From contig NC_089985.1 in assembly GCF_036417845.1 (NCBI RefSeq), positions 33,128,583 through 33,192,582 of the forward strand: DNA of 64,000 nt, in the 5' to 3' direction. Positions 1-13,245 of this stretch are shown piece by piece. Within the stretch, counting starts at the first letter, position 1, and the number at the start of each line of letters is the position of its first letter. Below the pieces are notes generated by a model. That model was given only the letters and a program-made list of their open reading frames with translations, ran no database searches and had not been told where the DNA came from. Origin of the DNA: Apteryx mantelli. Its lineage: Eukaryota > Chordata > Aves > Apterygiformes > Apterygidae. A program made the translations under genes and the position numbers.

Positions 1-3000
1 AAAAGATAGACTTAGAAGTGGGTGGCTGGGAGGATCATTCCCCTTCTACAATGGATACAGATCTCCTGGCAGAGCAGGGAATTGGTGACAGTAGCTCCTG
101 AGACCTTTTCAGGACAGTTTGGGAGAGAAAGCTTGTCAAAACCCTCAGCAAGAAGCAGATTTTTGCTTAAGGTTTGGGAGTCTGGGGGGTTGGTTGGTCT
201 GTTTTTTGTTTTTTGTTTTTTGTTTTGAGAACATAATGGGATGAAATTGAGAATCAGGCATTTTAGGCTGAGTTGCAAAGTGAGGAAAGCTCAATGCCTG
301 AACACATTCGTAGCCTGGGCAGGAAAGCACCAGCAAATGCTGTGACAGTCTTGTCTTGTAGGAGCAAAAGAAATGCCTGTTTGCTCCTTGGCTTTGAGAC
401 CAGGAAGACAAATGTTATGTCCAGATGAAGTCCTGGACAGATCTGAAAAAGGTGAATGATTTAACTGTTGAAAAACACAGTTCTAGAGATGTTGAAACAA
501 AGTCAAATTTGAAAAACTGGCAACGCTTAAGGACAGTGTTTTGTTTGTTTTGAAATGATCAACTTGCTTTGAGAATTGAAAGAACAAAAAAAAAAAAAAG
601 GATGCTTTTAACTGGCTGCAGGATGTCCCTGTAATGGACAGCATGGAGGAAAAAGCTTTCTGGGGAAATAATGTAGCTCTGCATGTAATGGATTGTCACA
701 CTTGGCATTCTGTAGCTTTTTTTCTATTTGCTTATTTGGTTTCTGGGTTTTGTCATCATGAGATATCGCTTGGGAAGTTTGCTCCAGGAGGGACAGCAGG
801 TGGTGTCATCTCGATTTTTGTTTAAGTATGTAGATGATTCATTTACTTTGGGCTGAAAGAAAGCATCCCTAGCCCCACTACTCTTCCCACTATGCCACAG
901 TTGGCCATCTATGCTGTGCAGTTGTAACCGTTTTATAAGGCTGCACAGTTAACTGGATAACCAAAATGGTACAGGTTAAAGCAAACGAACAAAAACACTT
1001 GGGGTGGGGGGGCGGCAGTGAACTCTAGCGTGGAGGTGCAGGCAGCTAGGGTGACAACTTAATCTGGTTTTACCTTAGAAGCCAAGGCTTTATACGGTTG
1101 CACATAAATATTCAGCTGCTCAGATGATGTCTTCCCATAAATCACTCCAGGGATGGAGATTCTTTCCCTAGTTATGTAGGCATTGCATTTGAAATGACCA
1201 CTTTCTAACAAAATCGCAGAGATGCATTGCAGGTGAAGAGGCTCTTTTGACAACCTTGGAGAATAAAACTACTTGTTTGGGGCACACAGCTACCTTTCCT
1301 CTGTCCTGCCCTGGACACCTGGGCTAGGGAGCAGTGCTGGGTTTGGGGCACTGCTGGCGAGGCTGCTTCATGCCGCGTCCTTCTGGCAGGGCAGGAGGTT
1401 GGTAGAGATCTTTGTGGTACTGCACCAAGCCCACCTGCTCTGATATTCTCCATAGGTGACTGGAGCGAGACAAGGCAAGGCTGATACCAGGTTGAGAACT
1501 GTGACACCAAGAAAACCCCAAAACATCCCCTGTGAGTGGGGACTTCAGGTATTTGGGTGGAAAGCGCCCTCTTGCTCTTTGCTACAGCCTTGCCGCAGTG
1601 CCTGCTGCAGAGAAAGGGTGCAGCTGTCTGTCATCAGCCTGCTACACTTCAGGCATTTCTGGCACAAGTCTCTTCAGGTTTGCCTCTTCTTTGTGTATAG
1701 CCTAATAATTCCTTCTCTGGGAAGCTTATTTACCTTTCTTTTTCTTTTCGTGGGGCTGGGATGGCTCCCTGCTCCCCATCCTTCTCTATTGACAGAAAGA
1801 CTGAAAAAAATTCTCCCCCCCCTTATCTGCAGAGAGACTCCTTGGCATATGCCATGCAGTTTTCCTGCATAGATTGCTCTGGATGATCCCTGCTCAGCCA
1901 GCTTCCTGCACAGGCAGGAGCGCAGCATCCAAACACTGACAGGATCAGTGCTACAGCTCAAGGAAGACAAAAGCTGTCCCAGTATAAAGTAGTGTGGGAT
2001 GATTAGGATAGCTGGGTTATGTCGACGATTTTTTTTTTCTCCCCTCTGAGAAGTATTGCATGGACGGATACAAGGGGCTTGCTCATACAGCTTGCCTGCA
2101 TTTACATCTGGTTGCACCTAGAATCAAAGAACTGATTCACCAGCAAAACCTAGGGAGTGCTACGCCACTGCGTGGTGTCTGCAGGAAGCCTTGTGTGCAT
2201 TACTCGTGCTGTGGCCCCACAGAGTAGACCTGCACATCCTGGATGCTCCAATCCCTTGGCAGACACCCAAGGGGGAGCATTTCAATTGCTGGGTTTGTTG
2301 CTGTAGTTTTTGCGTGGGAAGCCGTATGAACACTGTGTTCAACGCTGACAGCTCTGGTCTCTGTTGGCCTGGGCTGGCTTTCGACTAGTGCCTTACAACG
2401 GAGGTTCATCTTTTCTAACCTTATTTCTAGTCTAATCTGACCATCCAGGTTCCCTGTACAGTCTGCTGGGAGAGGAGGCTTTGTTCGGAAGTTGAAATGA
2501 CCTAGCTCTCTCGTGTTACGGGTTAGCAGGCCTGTAACCTGAAAGCAGACCGGATGTGTTCCAGACAAACATGGAAGCACAGGTCCAGTTTTTATGCCTG
2601 TCTAACATCATCACATGCAACAGGCTTCCAGGATGATCAAGGGAACAGACTGATTATACGGCAGACACTTAAAGCACTTGCCTCCCCCAACCTTGCTAAG
2701 CAAAATGTTTCTGTAAGTTGCCCAAAAATGCCTTAGGAAGGCTGAACACGAAGGGAGGAGGAGAGATGTTTAAGACCAATTTTGGCTCCCCAACAAAAGG
2801 GATAAACTGGTCACTGGTTGATTTATGCTGCCGGTATGAAGAAACTTTTAACCATTAGGAAGTTGAAGTGCTGAAAACAGCTAACATAGGAGCTAGTGGG
2901 AGGAGAAAACTCATCTGAGTTTTATCATGGCTCTTGATTGGTTTTTGAAAAGAATGGTCTGCCCTGAGAGCCCCTTTCCCATCTCTCTCCATGTGGACTT

Positions 3001-6000
3001 ATTTCTGCAGTATCCACCCCAAAGAGACTACGTCCGCTGCCTTAAATAGACAGTGTTGTGGTTAAAGGTATCATAAAAAGAGCAATTTAATTAATGTAAT
3101 TAATACTACTCCCACCCAGTGCCTATTCAAAGATCTGCTGACCCTCAGCACTTAATTTCTCCTCCAGTTTCGTCTCAGTGCAGACACGGCAGCCAGGGAT
3201 CTGCGATTGCTCTGCTGTGATGAGTCTCTTCTGCGCGAGCCCTCTGCAGCTCTCCGACTCCAGGGAGTGCTGTGGAGGGCTTTTCCCAAGGACCATGCCC
3301 ATACTTTCCCTTTTATCTCCCAGACCAGCGCATTACTCTCTGATGTGTTGTTGGTACCGCAGGAGCAGCTGGAGGGCAGAGCAAAGGCTGCCTGGACGCC
3401 CGTGGGTCGTTGGGTTCAGTCCCAGCTCCTAGAGCTTCTGGTCGTCAGAGGTGCCTCAGAGGGTTTGACAGGGCTTGTGGGGGGAAAGAGAGAGGCAAAC
3501 TGTGCTTCTGCGGTTAAGGAGCAGGGCTGATGGACCCTCCCATCCTATCCTCATGGCTCTTCTGCTACCAAAAGCAGGTGTCCAGCGCATTTTAGCTGGA
3601 CCTTGGAGCCATTCCTGCTGGCTCTGGTTTCTTTGGCCCATCTAATCCTGCCAGTCCCTCCTGCATCTGCCAGCCTGATGGTGTGCAATGGTAGCAACGT
3701 GCAGGGGCTGGTGGGTTTTGAAGAAGGTGATCTATTTATTTCACGCACAGCATCAAGGATTCATCCAATTCTACCAAGTTTTGCTCACAACCACCTTGAG
3801 GTGAAAGGTGCCCTGCCTTGTTCCCCACCCATTGGACAAAGTGGCTTTTCAGCAGTGGATTATTCTGGTAGAGATATCATAATTCAAAAGTGTGTGTTTT
3901 GACTGAAGGATGTTGCTATGTGCTTTTGGGGGTTCTTTTGTGCTGGGAACTGTCACACACTGTGTGGGAATGTCCCTTCTCTTTTTTCTTGAAGGACAGG
4001 TTTCTTTTCATCTCCCAGCTGCAGGCAGGTTAAGCGCATGGAATTATTCAGGGCCAGGGATGTGTGCATGCACATGTTTATTTTTTATTTTTTTTAAGAC
4101 AATGTTGTGGCGGCCGACAGCTAATCCCAAATTTGGGATACCTGACATTGTAATGAGAAAACAAACCTTCCTGCACTTAAAATGAATGACAGGCCAGTTT
4201 TGGCCCCAGCAACCTTCAGAACTCGTTTGACCTTGTAACCAGACCTCCTAGGCTGACTGACAGCTTTTTACAGCCGAATTAGAGCTGAGCTGACCTTGTT
4301 TATCTGGGGATTCACCTGGGAGACAGCAGGCATGTCCAGGGATATTAAGTCTCAAGCTGAAAATGTTTGCTCAGGTATTAGGGAGAGAGTTAATTTAGAC
4401 AGAATACCTTCTATGTGGCACCAGCTACTGCTCTGAGGGACAAAGCACCCATCGGCTGATGACAGTTGTTTTAGACTTTCTTTAGAAATCAGTCGTCTTG
4501 GAGTACAGCTGGAGTGGAGCTGTGCAGAGTCCTTGGATTCACTCTGAATTTCCTTTCATGTTTAATATTTCTTGGGTTTTGGTAAAAATGAGCCCATGCA
4601 AAGGTGCAGGTTTGCTAGCTTCTCTGCAGAGGGGTCTAGCAGCTAGTGCCAGGAGAAGCGTGTGCCAGACAGCGCAGATTCAGTTTGACTTTACCAAAAT
4701 GTGCCATATGTGAACCAACATCTGTCAGAAGTAAAAGGTGGCAGGCTGTCCCTTTTTCTCCATACCCACTGAGTCCATCAAGCTGCTCTTTGCCCAATAT
4801 GGGATCCAGGAGATAGCTGGGGACTACCAACTTTTCCGGACCTTTTGTGCAGGCCTGGACTGACAGGACAAGCCCCCCAGGCTGCCCAGCACCCTGCTTG
4901 GACCCCAAGCAAAGAGCAAAAAGGGGCTCCCAGTGCAAGCCAGCGGCCAGCACTCGCCCTGCCCTGCCTGTACCTGTGTGGTTGGTGCCCCAGCCCCGTG
5001 GGCTCAGAGTCTGTCACGGTTATTGCTATGTTTAACCCCCTTTCTGCCAGAGGGGTTATTTTCGGCTTGGTGTTTTTCATGCCCCATTGCCCCTGCGTGC
5101 AGTGACAATGATGCTGGCTGTGGGGACAGCCTAGTGCCCCCGGGACCTGGAAGGGACCGTGCAGAGGTCTCTCACCCCAATACCTTACCACATGTGGAGC
5201 AGCAGAGGGTCCCACGTGGGCTGCGTACATCTCGGGGGCCATGCAGACAGCCACATGGGAGCCGACTGGGCAGAGGCAACACCCCGGGGTGATGAGGGGT
5301 TGATATCAGCTGAGCTGGCTCTAAGGGACTCTGCCTGAAGTGGATCCCCCTGGATGTCACTGAGGGAATTAACTCATATTAGCAGTTTAATTTCATCTGC
5401 TGTGCAGCTCATTGCAACCTCTAATTTACATACCCACCCATGCTCTCTGAAGGCCATGCAATCTTCCTGGAGCATCTCTGGGGTCCAGGGGAAGAGCAGT
5501 CTGAGAGGATCCTGGATGCAGGAAGATCTTGTGTGTGGTTTTTTTGTTTGTTTGTTTTTGTTTTCCTTTGGAGGCTTGTAGATAATTAACATCCCTCAAT
5601 GTCTGTACTACTGCATGGGTGGTCCTGGCTGGAACCTATCCCCCGGGAAGACCCGAGTATTACTATTCTCAGGGGCTCAGAGCTGCAGAGCAGCCTTGTC
5701 CCTGCACAAGGCCTTGCTCTGGCAGGCGTATTTACTGCTGATATTCCCCAGGCTTTCATCAGCTGGGGAAGACTGTATTTGAATCTGTGCTGCTGCTCAC
5801 CCTTTACGGATCCTTGTACCTTCAGCTCTGATGCATGGTCAGCACCAGAGGGTTCATGGAAAATGGTTATTTCCATAAGTCCAAGGGGAGGTGATTATTC
5901 TTATGCTTCAGCAGTTAGGACAATGTGGTGGTCTGGGTGGGTGGGGAAAATGCAAGTGAAAACATTGCAAACCATGTGCTGGGCTTTCCCTGGCCTGTGT

Positions 6001-9000
6001 TATGGGTTGCCGAAGCCAGTTCTCATGTGAATTTTCATTTTAGCTGTGTTGCTTCCCTCTGGCATCCTTCTGAAAAACTCCTTTTCCGCCTCTGGAGCCA
6101 TAATCACTTTTCAGGATTGTAGGTTTCTGAAGGGAGGTTCAAGTGCTGGATCTGGACTGGGATCCAGCACATGGGGTCTGGTCTCTTGCTGGACAGAGCT
6201 GGGCTCCCATGAGAGAGGCGGAGGGTGGTTCTGGGGTTGTGAAACAGGTGGAGATTGGAGACCAATTCTTGGTAGCAACGCACAGGTCTGTGCTGTGAAA
6301 CCTGTCGCAGGCAGGCAGCCTTCCCTGCTGTTGAAGGAAAGGTGTCAGGTAGTTAATTCCTTCTCCCTTTCCCTTCCGAGCCTATGTTTTTCTGAAGAGG
6401 GAGTGAGTAGTGGAGAATTGCACCCTGCACATGCTAATGGGTAGGAATGGTGTCAAGACCTACCCTTTTTAGACGACAAGGGGAGAGATGTGATCCAGGG
6501 GTGCTGCCTGTCCATGTGTCCACAAAACTTCTCCCCAGTGAAGCAAAAAACAAGGGGGGAAAGAGCTACCTTTATAATGGGAACGATGCGCCTTTATTTT
6601 CTAAAGACAGTGGCAGGGTGCAGATGACCAGCCTCCCTTGGCTTTCAGGCCTGGGTGCAAAGCGAAGCAGTCCCTGGCAGGGGGAAGCCAGCCCAGCTCC
6701 CTTGCGGAGGGAGGGAGAGCTGGGGATGCTGAGGGGTAGGACCTGCCTTCCTCTGGCCAGGGATCATACCTTCACAGGAATTTTGAGATCAGATGGGGCG
6801 ATCTGAAATCCCTTAATATAACCTGATGCAATGCAGACCACAAAAAATGAATACAAATATCGCACACTGGGCTTAAGAACAGTCTGCTGCTGCTCTGTGA
6901 GGAGGCAACCAGCAGACAACCATGGAGCATCCTGTGTGGGACTTGTCATGAGAGCTGCGTCCCTTCCCACTGCTCTGCTTTTGCCAAGATGGGGTTTCAG
7001 GTCTCCGAGGAGCCACTCCTGAGGTCCCCGATGCCCACACAGTCACAGGCACTGCCCAGATGGAGGAGGGAGAAAGGTGCAGATGGGAAGCTCCCAGGGA
7101 GGAGGAGCAGGTGGTGCAGCCCATGCTGAGACACAACTGCAGAAATAATAGCAAGAAGCAGTGTTTTGCCAGAGGGTTAAGCAAGAGGCCAAAGTCCTGG
7201 ATATTTGTTTCTCCTCTTGACCCCATCCTGCTTTGCCTTTCTTCATGTCAGGCTGCTGGGAAATGTTGGCTGAAACTCCCCTCTGGACTTGTGGATCCTC
7301 AGCACAGCGTGGCAGCACTGTCGAATGTCCTGAGGCACTGCTCCGCTCTTGCTCCTCAAAAATTTGGCCAGCAAAGTGAGGAAGCACGAAGTTGCCAGCA
7401 AGGATGAGGGCTGGAAATCTGATTGCTGCAGCATGAAGCCTCCCTGTGCTGGGGGAAGGCTGGGATCCTGCTGCTGAGCTATTTATTTAAGAAAAAAAAT
7501 ATTATCATTTCAGGCATTGGCAGCATTGGTTATATCGGCCATTGTATCAAAGATGTGGTTTTAATGCACTTTCCTCCACTTAAATGTTATTTACCTTCTC
7601 CTTCAGGCAATTGAATTTAAGAAAACTCTGGTTGCCCAGGTTTTGTTGAACAAACTTGCCCCTCTGCACACAATTCCCAGGAGGAGCCAGCTCTGCAGAA
7701 ACTCTTGGAGCTGTCACTTCGGTGCATCACTGGGATGGGCTGAATGGATTACCCAGCTCTGCATCGTCTGCTGTTTTATCTGCCTCAAAGCAGTGGGAGG
7801 CCAGGAATAAACGCCCGAGGTTCCTCTGAGCGCTGCAATTTCTGGAGCCTGGGGTCAGATGACTGTTATTGTAGCTAAAGGTGTTTAACCCCAATTGATT
7901 TTGACAAGCCCTATTAGCAGATCCCCCAATTACTTATTGGGTTTTGAGAGGAAAGTTGTCAATTTAAGGCTCAGCAGGCTAACCCAAGTGCTGCTGACAG
8001 AATGCAATGGGTACCAAATCTGTTTCTGCAGCAGTCGATGGAAAAAATCCCCATCAATCTTCAGTGCCCAACTCTGACCCATCCCTAGGGCCTGCCAGCT
8101 AACCAAGGGTGCCAGGCTCTGCCCCGGGGAGCAACGGGCTGGAATCAGCCACTCTCATGGTGCTGTTTTAAGAGATGAGACACAGGAGGGGTTATACCCT
8201 GCAAAGTGCTGAGCATCCTCGGAGCAACCCTTGGTTGGGGTTAAAGCCCAGGTGACTTGTTTGCAGGGTGGCTGGCTGCCTCCTGGCCCTGGGAAATAGT
8301 GCAGGAGCAGGAGACTTGAGGGCAAGCAGCAGAGATTTCCTGGAAAATTGCCCTGAACAGGCTTAGAGTCATTTCTGCTCCCCTTCAAAACTGATCTGTC
8401 CTTTGGCTGGGTACCAGCTGGTGGAGAAGGGAGATGAGGACTTCTGGCACCAACAGCTGCCAGTGGCAGATCACAGGAGAAAAGAGAGGTTGTTTTGTAC
8501 CTTTGCATGCTGAAAGCCCGTGTTTACCACCAACGTGACTGAATTCAGAGGCCCAAAGCCCTGCAGGCTGGAGCCCTTGCTGGGTAGACTGAGCAGCTGC
8601 CCAGAGACTTATCTGGAAGCAGTGATGAGGTCTCTGGGGCTCATATCCCAGAAGTGGTTGAGATCATTTGGAAATGAATGGGAGTTACGTACCTAAGCAA
8701 CCTCAGAGGATCTGGATATAACAACACTGGTGAAATACAATTTTTTTTTTTTAATGCAGAAACTGGGAACTAAGGAAATAATTTTATCAGAGCAATATAA
8801 TTTTAATGAAGTGCTGTCTTACTGTGCAGGGTGGAGGTAGGTGTTAGGCAGGTAGCAGCAGTCTGTTACTGGTCCTGGAGGAGAGAAATGCAGCCGTTGC
8901 ATGTGTAAATACAGTATTGCCTCAAAGTCACTTTTGGCCAGCAAAACAAACAGCGTCTTGGAAGCCCTGCGACTTTCACCGTTGCTTTCGCGCTTTTGTT

Positions 9001-9039
9001 GCTTAGTGATAGGAGTCACCCACTTGGGGGAAAACAAAC

Positions 9040-9960
9040 ACACACCATCGTCTGTTTAATTCTTGGCTCACATGAGTTTTATTCTGTTCCAGATCCAACC
9101 AGTGATTTACACTGCTGTGAGACTACAAGTCCTCTGGGATGTTTTGTAACACCTTATAATATGCAAATATTTGAAATGCAACATTCACAAGTAATGTGCC
9201 AGACCAAGGAATATCTACTCACATTTTTTGCTAGTTGCAAAACAACAGACACACGAGACAGCAACGCGGCCAGGAAGCTGTTTATCGGGTGTTCGGTATC
9301 ATCCCGGTGACTTTCCCGGGGGCTCAGTGCCGGTCTGAATCAGGCCCTTAAAGCGATCTGCAAAGCTGTGTCTTAAGTGCATCTATTTTCCCACCCCATT
9401 GTTGCAATATTTAGGAGAATACCGATACTGATGAGAAAACTCCCGGTGTTGAGTGGGGAAGGCCACAGGCCAGAAACAAATCACTTTCCTACTAGGGAAA
9501 GGTCATCTGTGAAATTTCATGGACATCTCTGTTCTCTAAAAGCCCCCTTCCCCCGGCTTCTGTGTGTGTGTGTACGTGTGCGTGTGTGTGTGTGTGTGTG
9601 TAATTGCATGTCAGACCAAGTGCACTCAGAACGCAAGCAGGGTTTGATACAAGGAGAGTGAAATGAGATAATCCATGTTTTCATCATTCATAGGCCTCTC
9701 TTTTCACAGGCCGTGGGCCGTACTTTATTAGGCTGAGCAGCTCTGGGCCTGCAAGAAAGACGAGGCCTTTCTCATCAGTATGAGAATAGTGCAGTGAATG
9801 GATTCCAAGTGTTTACTCAGCATTTGTCTAGTGGTTTATCAAAGGAATGAGGAGGAGGTGCCGACAGATCTTTTGTCCCACTGATGTGTTATGACAATGT
9901 TCCATGAATATGCAGAATGGCAGAAGGGATTAGAGCCAGTACAATTCCCCTCGGGCATTT
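9040..9960. other. Candidate conserved non-coding block upstream of FOXE3
   Basis: No repeats apart from the TG microsatellite at 9560-9601, and a mixed base composition. It contains an exact octamer ATGCAAAT at 9161-9168, TAATCC-type sites near 9670 and 9925, and a forkhead/MARE-like overlap at 9810-9822 (TGTTTAC and ACTCAGCA). Enhancer status is inferred only. Confidence 0.25.
9560..9601. repeat. (TG)n microsatellite
   Basis: About 42 bp of TG dinucleotides with ACG/CG interruptions. Confidence 0.95.
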
Positions 9961-9977
9961 TTTTTTTTTTTTTTTTT
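9958..9977. repeat. Poly(T) run
   Basis: About 19 consecutive T residues. It could be a retroposon tail in reverse orientation, but no element body is recognised next to it. Confidence 0.8.
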
Positions 9978-10460
9978 GCCTGGGATGTTCAGAGGTTTAA
10001 GGGTGACCTGTTCACAGTCAGGGCACTAAACATCAGATTTTCCTGCAGATAGGGGTGTAAAAATCCCACACTTGTCCAAAGCTGTTAGCATCTGACTCAA
10101 AGGTTGGGCTGTCTTAGTCACTAGCTGCTCTCCATAAAAAAGTTTAGACTGGCAGGAACTGCCTGGCTGAAAGCTTTGTTTTTTAGGAGACATGGACAGA
10201 TACAGAGGCATAATTAAAACCTGAGTCAATCAGTGACACGTGAAGCCCAGGCCAATAGTGATGTGACTGTTGCCTTCTGGTCTCCCATTTTGGTGTAGGC
10301 TGGCAGCGGTACCGTGCTGTGTCTTCATGTTGCTTCCTGCAGTCCCGGTCCAGGGCTGGCCCTGAACTTTAGGTGTCGTTCATTAAATAGTACTGACATC
10401 AGGGCACTGGTGGTCTTAGTGCTCAGTGCATTGTTTTGGCTGTACAGGCTAAGCAGTTAA

Positions 10461-10592
10461 CCTTTGCAACACACCTCTGAGGCAAGTGATTGATGTCATC
10501 TTTCTGAATATGGGGAGACTGCAGCAGAGAGGTGAGGCAGGCACATCACACAGCCAGAGCTCTGGGCCTAAATCCAAGCCCTCCTGGCTCTT
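10461..10592 (-). mobile_element. MIR-like SINE remnant
   Basis: Reverse-strand resemblance to the MIR core and flanks: CCTTTGCAACACACCTCTGAGGC, GGGGAGACTGCAGCAGAGAGGTGAGG, CACACAGCCAGAGCTC, then AAATCCAAGCCCTCCTGGC. Heavily diverged and non-coding. Identified from memory of the consensus. Confidence 0.5.
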
Positions 10593-11069
10593 GTGTTTCT
10601 GGTCCTTCCTCTCCAGGTTGCACTGCTGTGCTATCAAATGAGCAATGACCAGCAGCTATCAACCCATCTTTCCAGAGGCTGAAAATACTCCGTAGCTAAT
10701 CTGTTGGGTTTTTTTTAATGTAGTTGAACAAAGATGTCCCACCTGAAAAATTATCCTCTAATAGCTTCCTGAATGCCACAGGATCTTTTCTGTCCTGCTC
10801 CCCAAACAGCTTGCAGGAGCGTTCCCCACATATATGAGGGGAATGATAACTTTGTGTCCTATATGGGTCTTATACTGAGAAGAAGGGTGTGGGACGTGCT
10901 CAACACTGGTCTGATTCTGCTCCCATCCAAGTGAACAGATCAAAGATATTTGACAGCTGAGAGCTGTCAAAACAACATAAAATCTCCCCAACCCACTCAG
11001 AAAGATAAAAGCAGCTTGAAGCCTCTTACACCCTTGCTATATGTGGGTAAACTGTTTGTCTAGGGCCCT

Positions 11070-11236
11070 TCTAGTATGTCCTGAACAGGTTGCCCAGAGA
11101 AGCTGTGGAGTCTCCATCCTTGGAGATATTCTGGCCAGGGTCGTAGGCAATCTGCTCTAGGTGATCCTGCCTGAGCAGGGGGGTTGGACTAGATGATCTC
11201 CAGAAGTCCCTTCCAACCTCAACTGTTCTGTGTGAT
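11070..11236 (+). mobile_element. CR1 LINE, 3'-end fragment
   Basis: Matches the 3' end of avian CR1 elements in sense orientation: CAGGTTGCCCAGAGAAGCTG near 11088, GGGTTGGACTAGATGATCTC near 11181, CCTTCCAACCTC, and a degraded ATTCTRTGAT-type end at about 11223-11236. Truncated at its 5' end, no coding capacity. CR1 is the dominant LINE of birds and other sauropsids. Confidence 0.9.
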
Positions 11237-13174
11237 ACCTGCCTGCCTCTGAGCTCAGGCTTTTGGTTGCTCTGTGGAGTGTCTGGAGGACATAAACGCT
11301 GGGTTGTCTCAGATGAGAAGCGGGATGTATTCTGCCCTAATCAGGCTCAGGCGAATCATCCTGGCTGCGAAGACCACAGAGCCTGCTGTGGGGGTGTCCA
11401 GCAGAGGCAGCTGCAAGGGGGAGGAAAATGCTGTCAGCTCCTCCCTTGCAGAGCTGCTTGTGTGGCAATGCCACAGAGATGGCTCTTGAGCATGGGGAGC
11501 ACCTGCCAAAGGCAACAGGTAGCTCTAAGCAGTCACCAGGCAGAGAATGGGCAGTGCTGCCCTGAGAAGGTGGCATGGGGCTGCTCAGCTCCTGCCCCCA
11601 CCACAGCGAGTGGTGCACGGGTCTCTGGACTGGGTCCTGTGCAGAACGTCCCATAGCAGGCTTAGGCCAGCAAGATCATTGCCACTGGATCTTCCCAGGA
11701 TGGGCAGGAATGGGGAGTTTTCTTCACAAATATCAGCTCAAATGAGGTGTGAGAGCCCTCCTGGGGTGTGGGATCTCTGTTTCCGTCTGGAGCAAGTATC
11801 AGTTTGCAGAACATGGCGCTTACTGGGCACAGAGCTGCCAATTTGTAATTGAGTGTATGCAGGGGAAATAGCAAAGTAAGAGGCAGAGCCCTTTTGCAAG
11901 TCTGGCACCAGCCACGCGGAGGCACTGCCTGCTGTTGTGGCATGCTTAGGCTGCTTTCTGAAAGCAACAAAAGCAATAATCAGGTTAATAAATTTTGATC
12001 TAATTATCCCAAACCCAGCTTCCATCTGATGGCCCCATGAGAGCAGTTGGCAATGGCTCCAGTGCCTGCTGCGCCTGTTGTCTTTCTTTGCCCGCTGATG
12101 GATGGCACATGCTGCGCTTTCTCTCTCCAAGGAGGGCATCAGTTGGTCTCAGACTTTGGTGGAGAAGCAACAGCCTCTCCCCAGAGCCAGCAGCCATTCC
12201 CCAGCCAGGTGCTGATATCTCCTCCATGGGATCTGATCAGCAGCAAAGTGTGTTCCTGGCAGCTGATAATCATAGACCCAAAGCACCTTGGGTTTGTGGC
12301 TCAGGCCAACCAAATTCTTGAGACTGGCTTAAAAAGAAATGGGGCATTTTTCCCTTTCTGCCTGCTTTTACCACCACCAGTAACACGGAATGTTTCTTTG
12401 CCCTCTGCAGTGTGCGTGATGGGTCACTGTTTCACTTTTTCCTTTGCAATCAGAACACCTCAGCCACGGCATAAGCAAAAAACCAATGAAATCTGAATAA
12501 ATCCTTCCCACTCTGAGAAACTTGTGATGAAAGCACAAAGGTTGGCAGCCCTGGGCAGTAAGCTATTCTCTCTCCCACAGGACACTTACAACAGGGACAA
12601 CTGACGGTTGAGGTGGTCCTCCATTCTTTTGCTCACTTTTGTCCACTGGGATTTGTTGATTGCTGGAGGCTGCAGTTTTCTGACACCCTTTTCCTTAGGG
12701 GCAGATTAAACAGTGGAAGAACAAATGTACTGCAGCTGCCAGCCTCTGGATTTTGTGGCTCTACAAGGCAAAATCATTAAGACCTGTTTGCAACAAGCTA
12801 ATTCTGCTGCTGAAGCTACTGAACTTGTCAGTGGGTGCTAGAGTGCTGCTGGCTGCTTGCCATGATTTCTCTTAACCCTTTCAGCCCTGTTGTTAAATAA
12901 ATGTCTCAAATACCTCAGTGTTGATGTACTGTTGATCTTGGACTCAAGAAAGTTCTTCTGGCTTCCACTCTGCCCTGAACTTCTTCCTGCCCCTTAGAAC
13001 TACTTTTTGTTGCTATTGATTTTTTTTTAACTTTATGACAGGATGCAAGTGCCTATCTCCCATTGTTTGGATGGGAACTGGGTGCCTAAACTGCTTTAAC
13101 AAACCTGGCCCAGACTCTTTATACTGGAATAATAGTGGCAAGACCCTGCCTCTTTGTTTGCACCCGCTCCCAGG

Positions 13175-13245
13175 CTAGGTCCTTGGTTCTTGTGTGTCTC
13201 CCTGTGCCTCAGTTTCCCCCTCTGCATGGTGAGGGACAAGTTTAT
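13175..13245 (+). mobile_element. MIR-like SINE remnant (core fragment)
   Basis: CTGTGCCTCAGTTTCCCC at about 13202-13219 is the hallmark of the MIR core, followed by a TCTGCATGGTGAGG variant of the usual continuation. Short and diverged. Confidence 0.45.

Noticed and set aside
5461-5527. Hairpin ATCTTCCTG...CAGGAAGAT with 9+4 bp
   Set aside because: Several 9-bp inverted repeats are expected by chance in a window this size.
6143-6170. 10-bp inverted repeat GTGCTGGATC/GATCCAGCAC
   Set aside because: About one such repeat is expected by chance; no motif or context supports a function.
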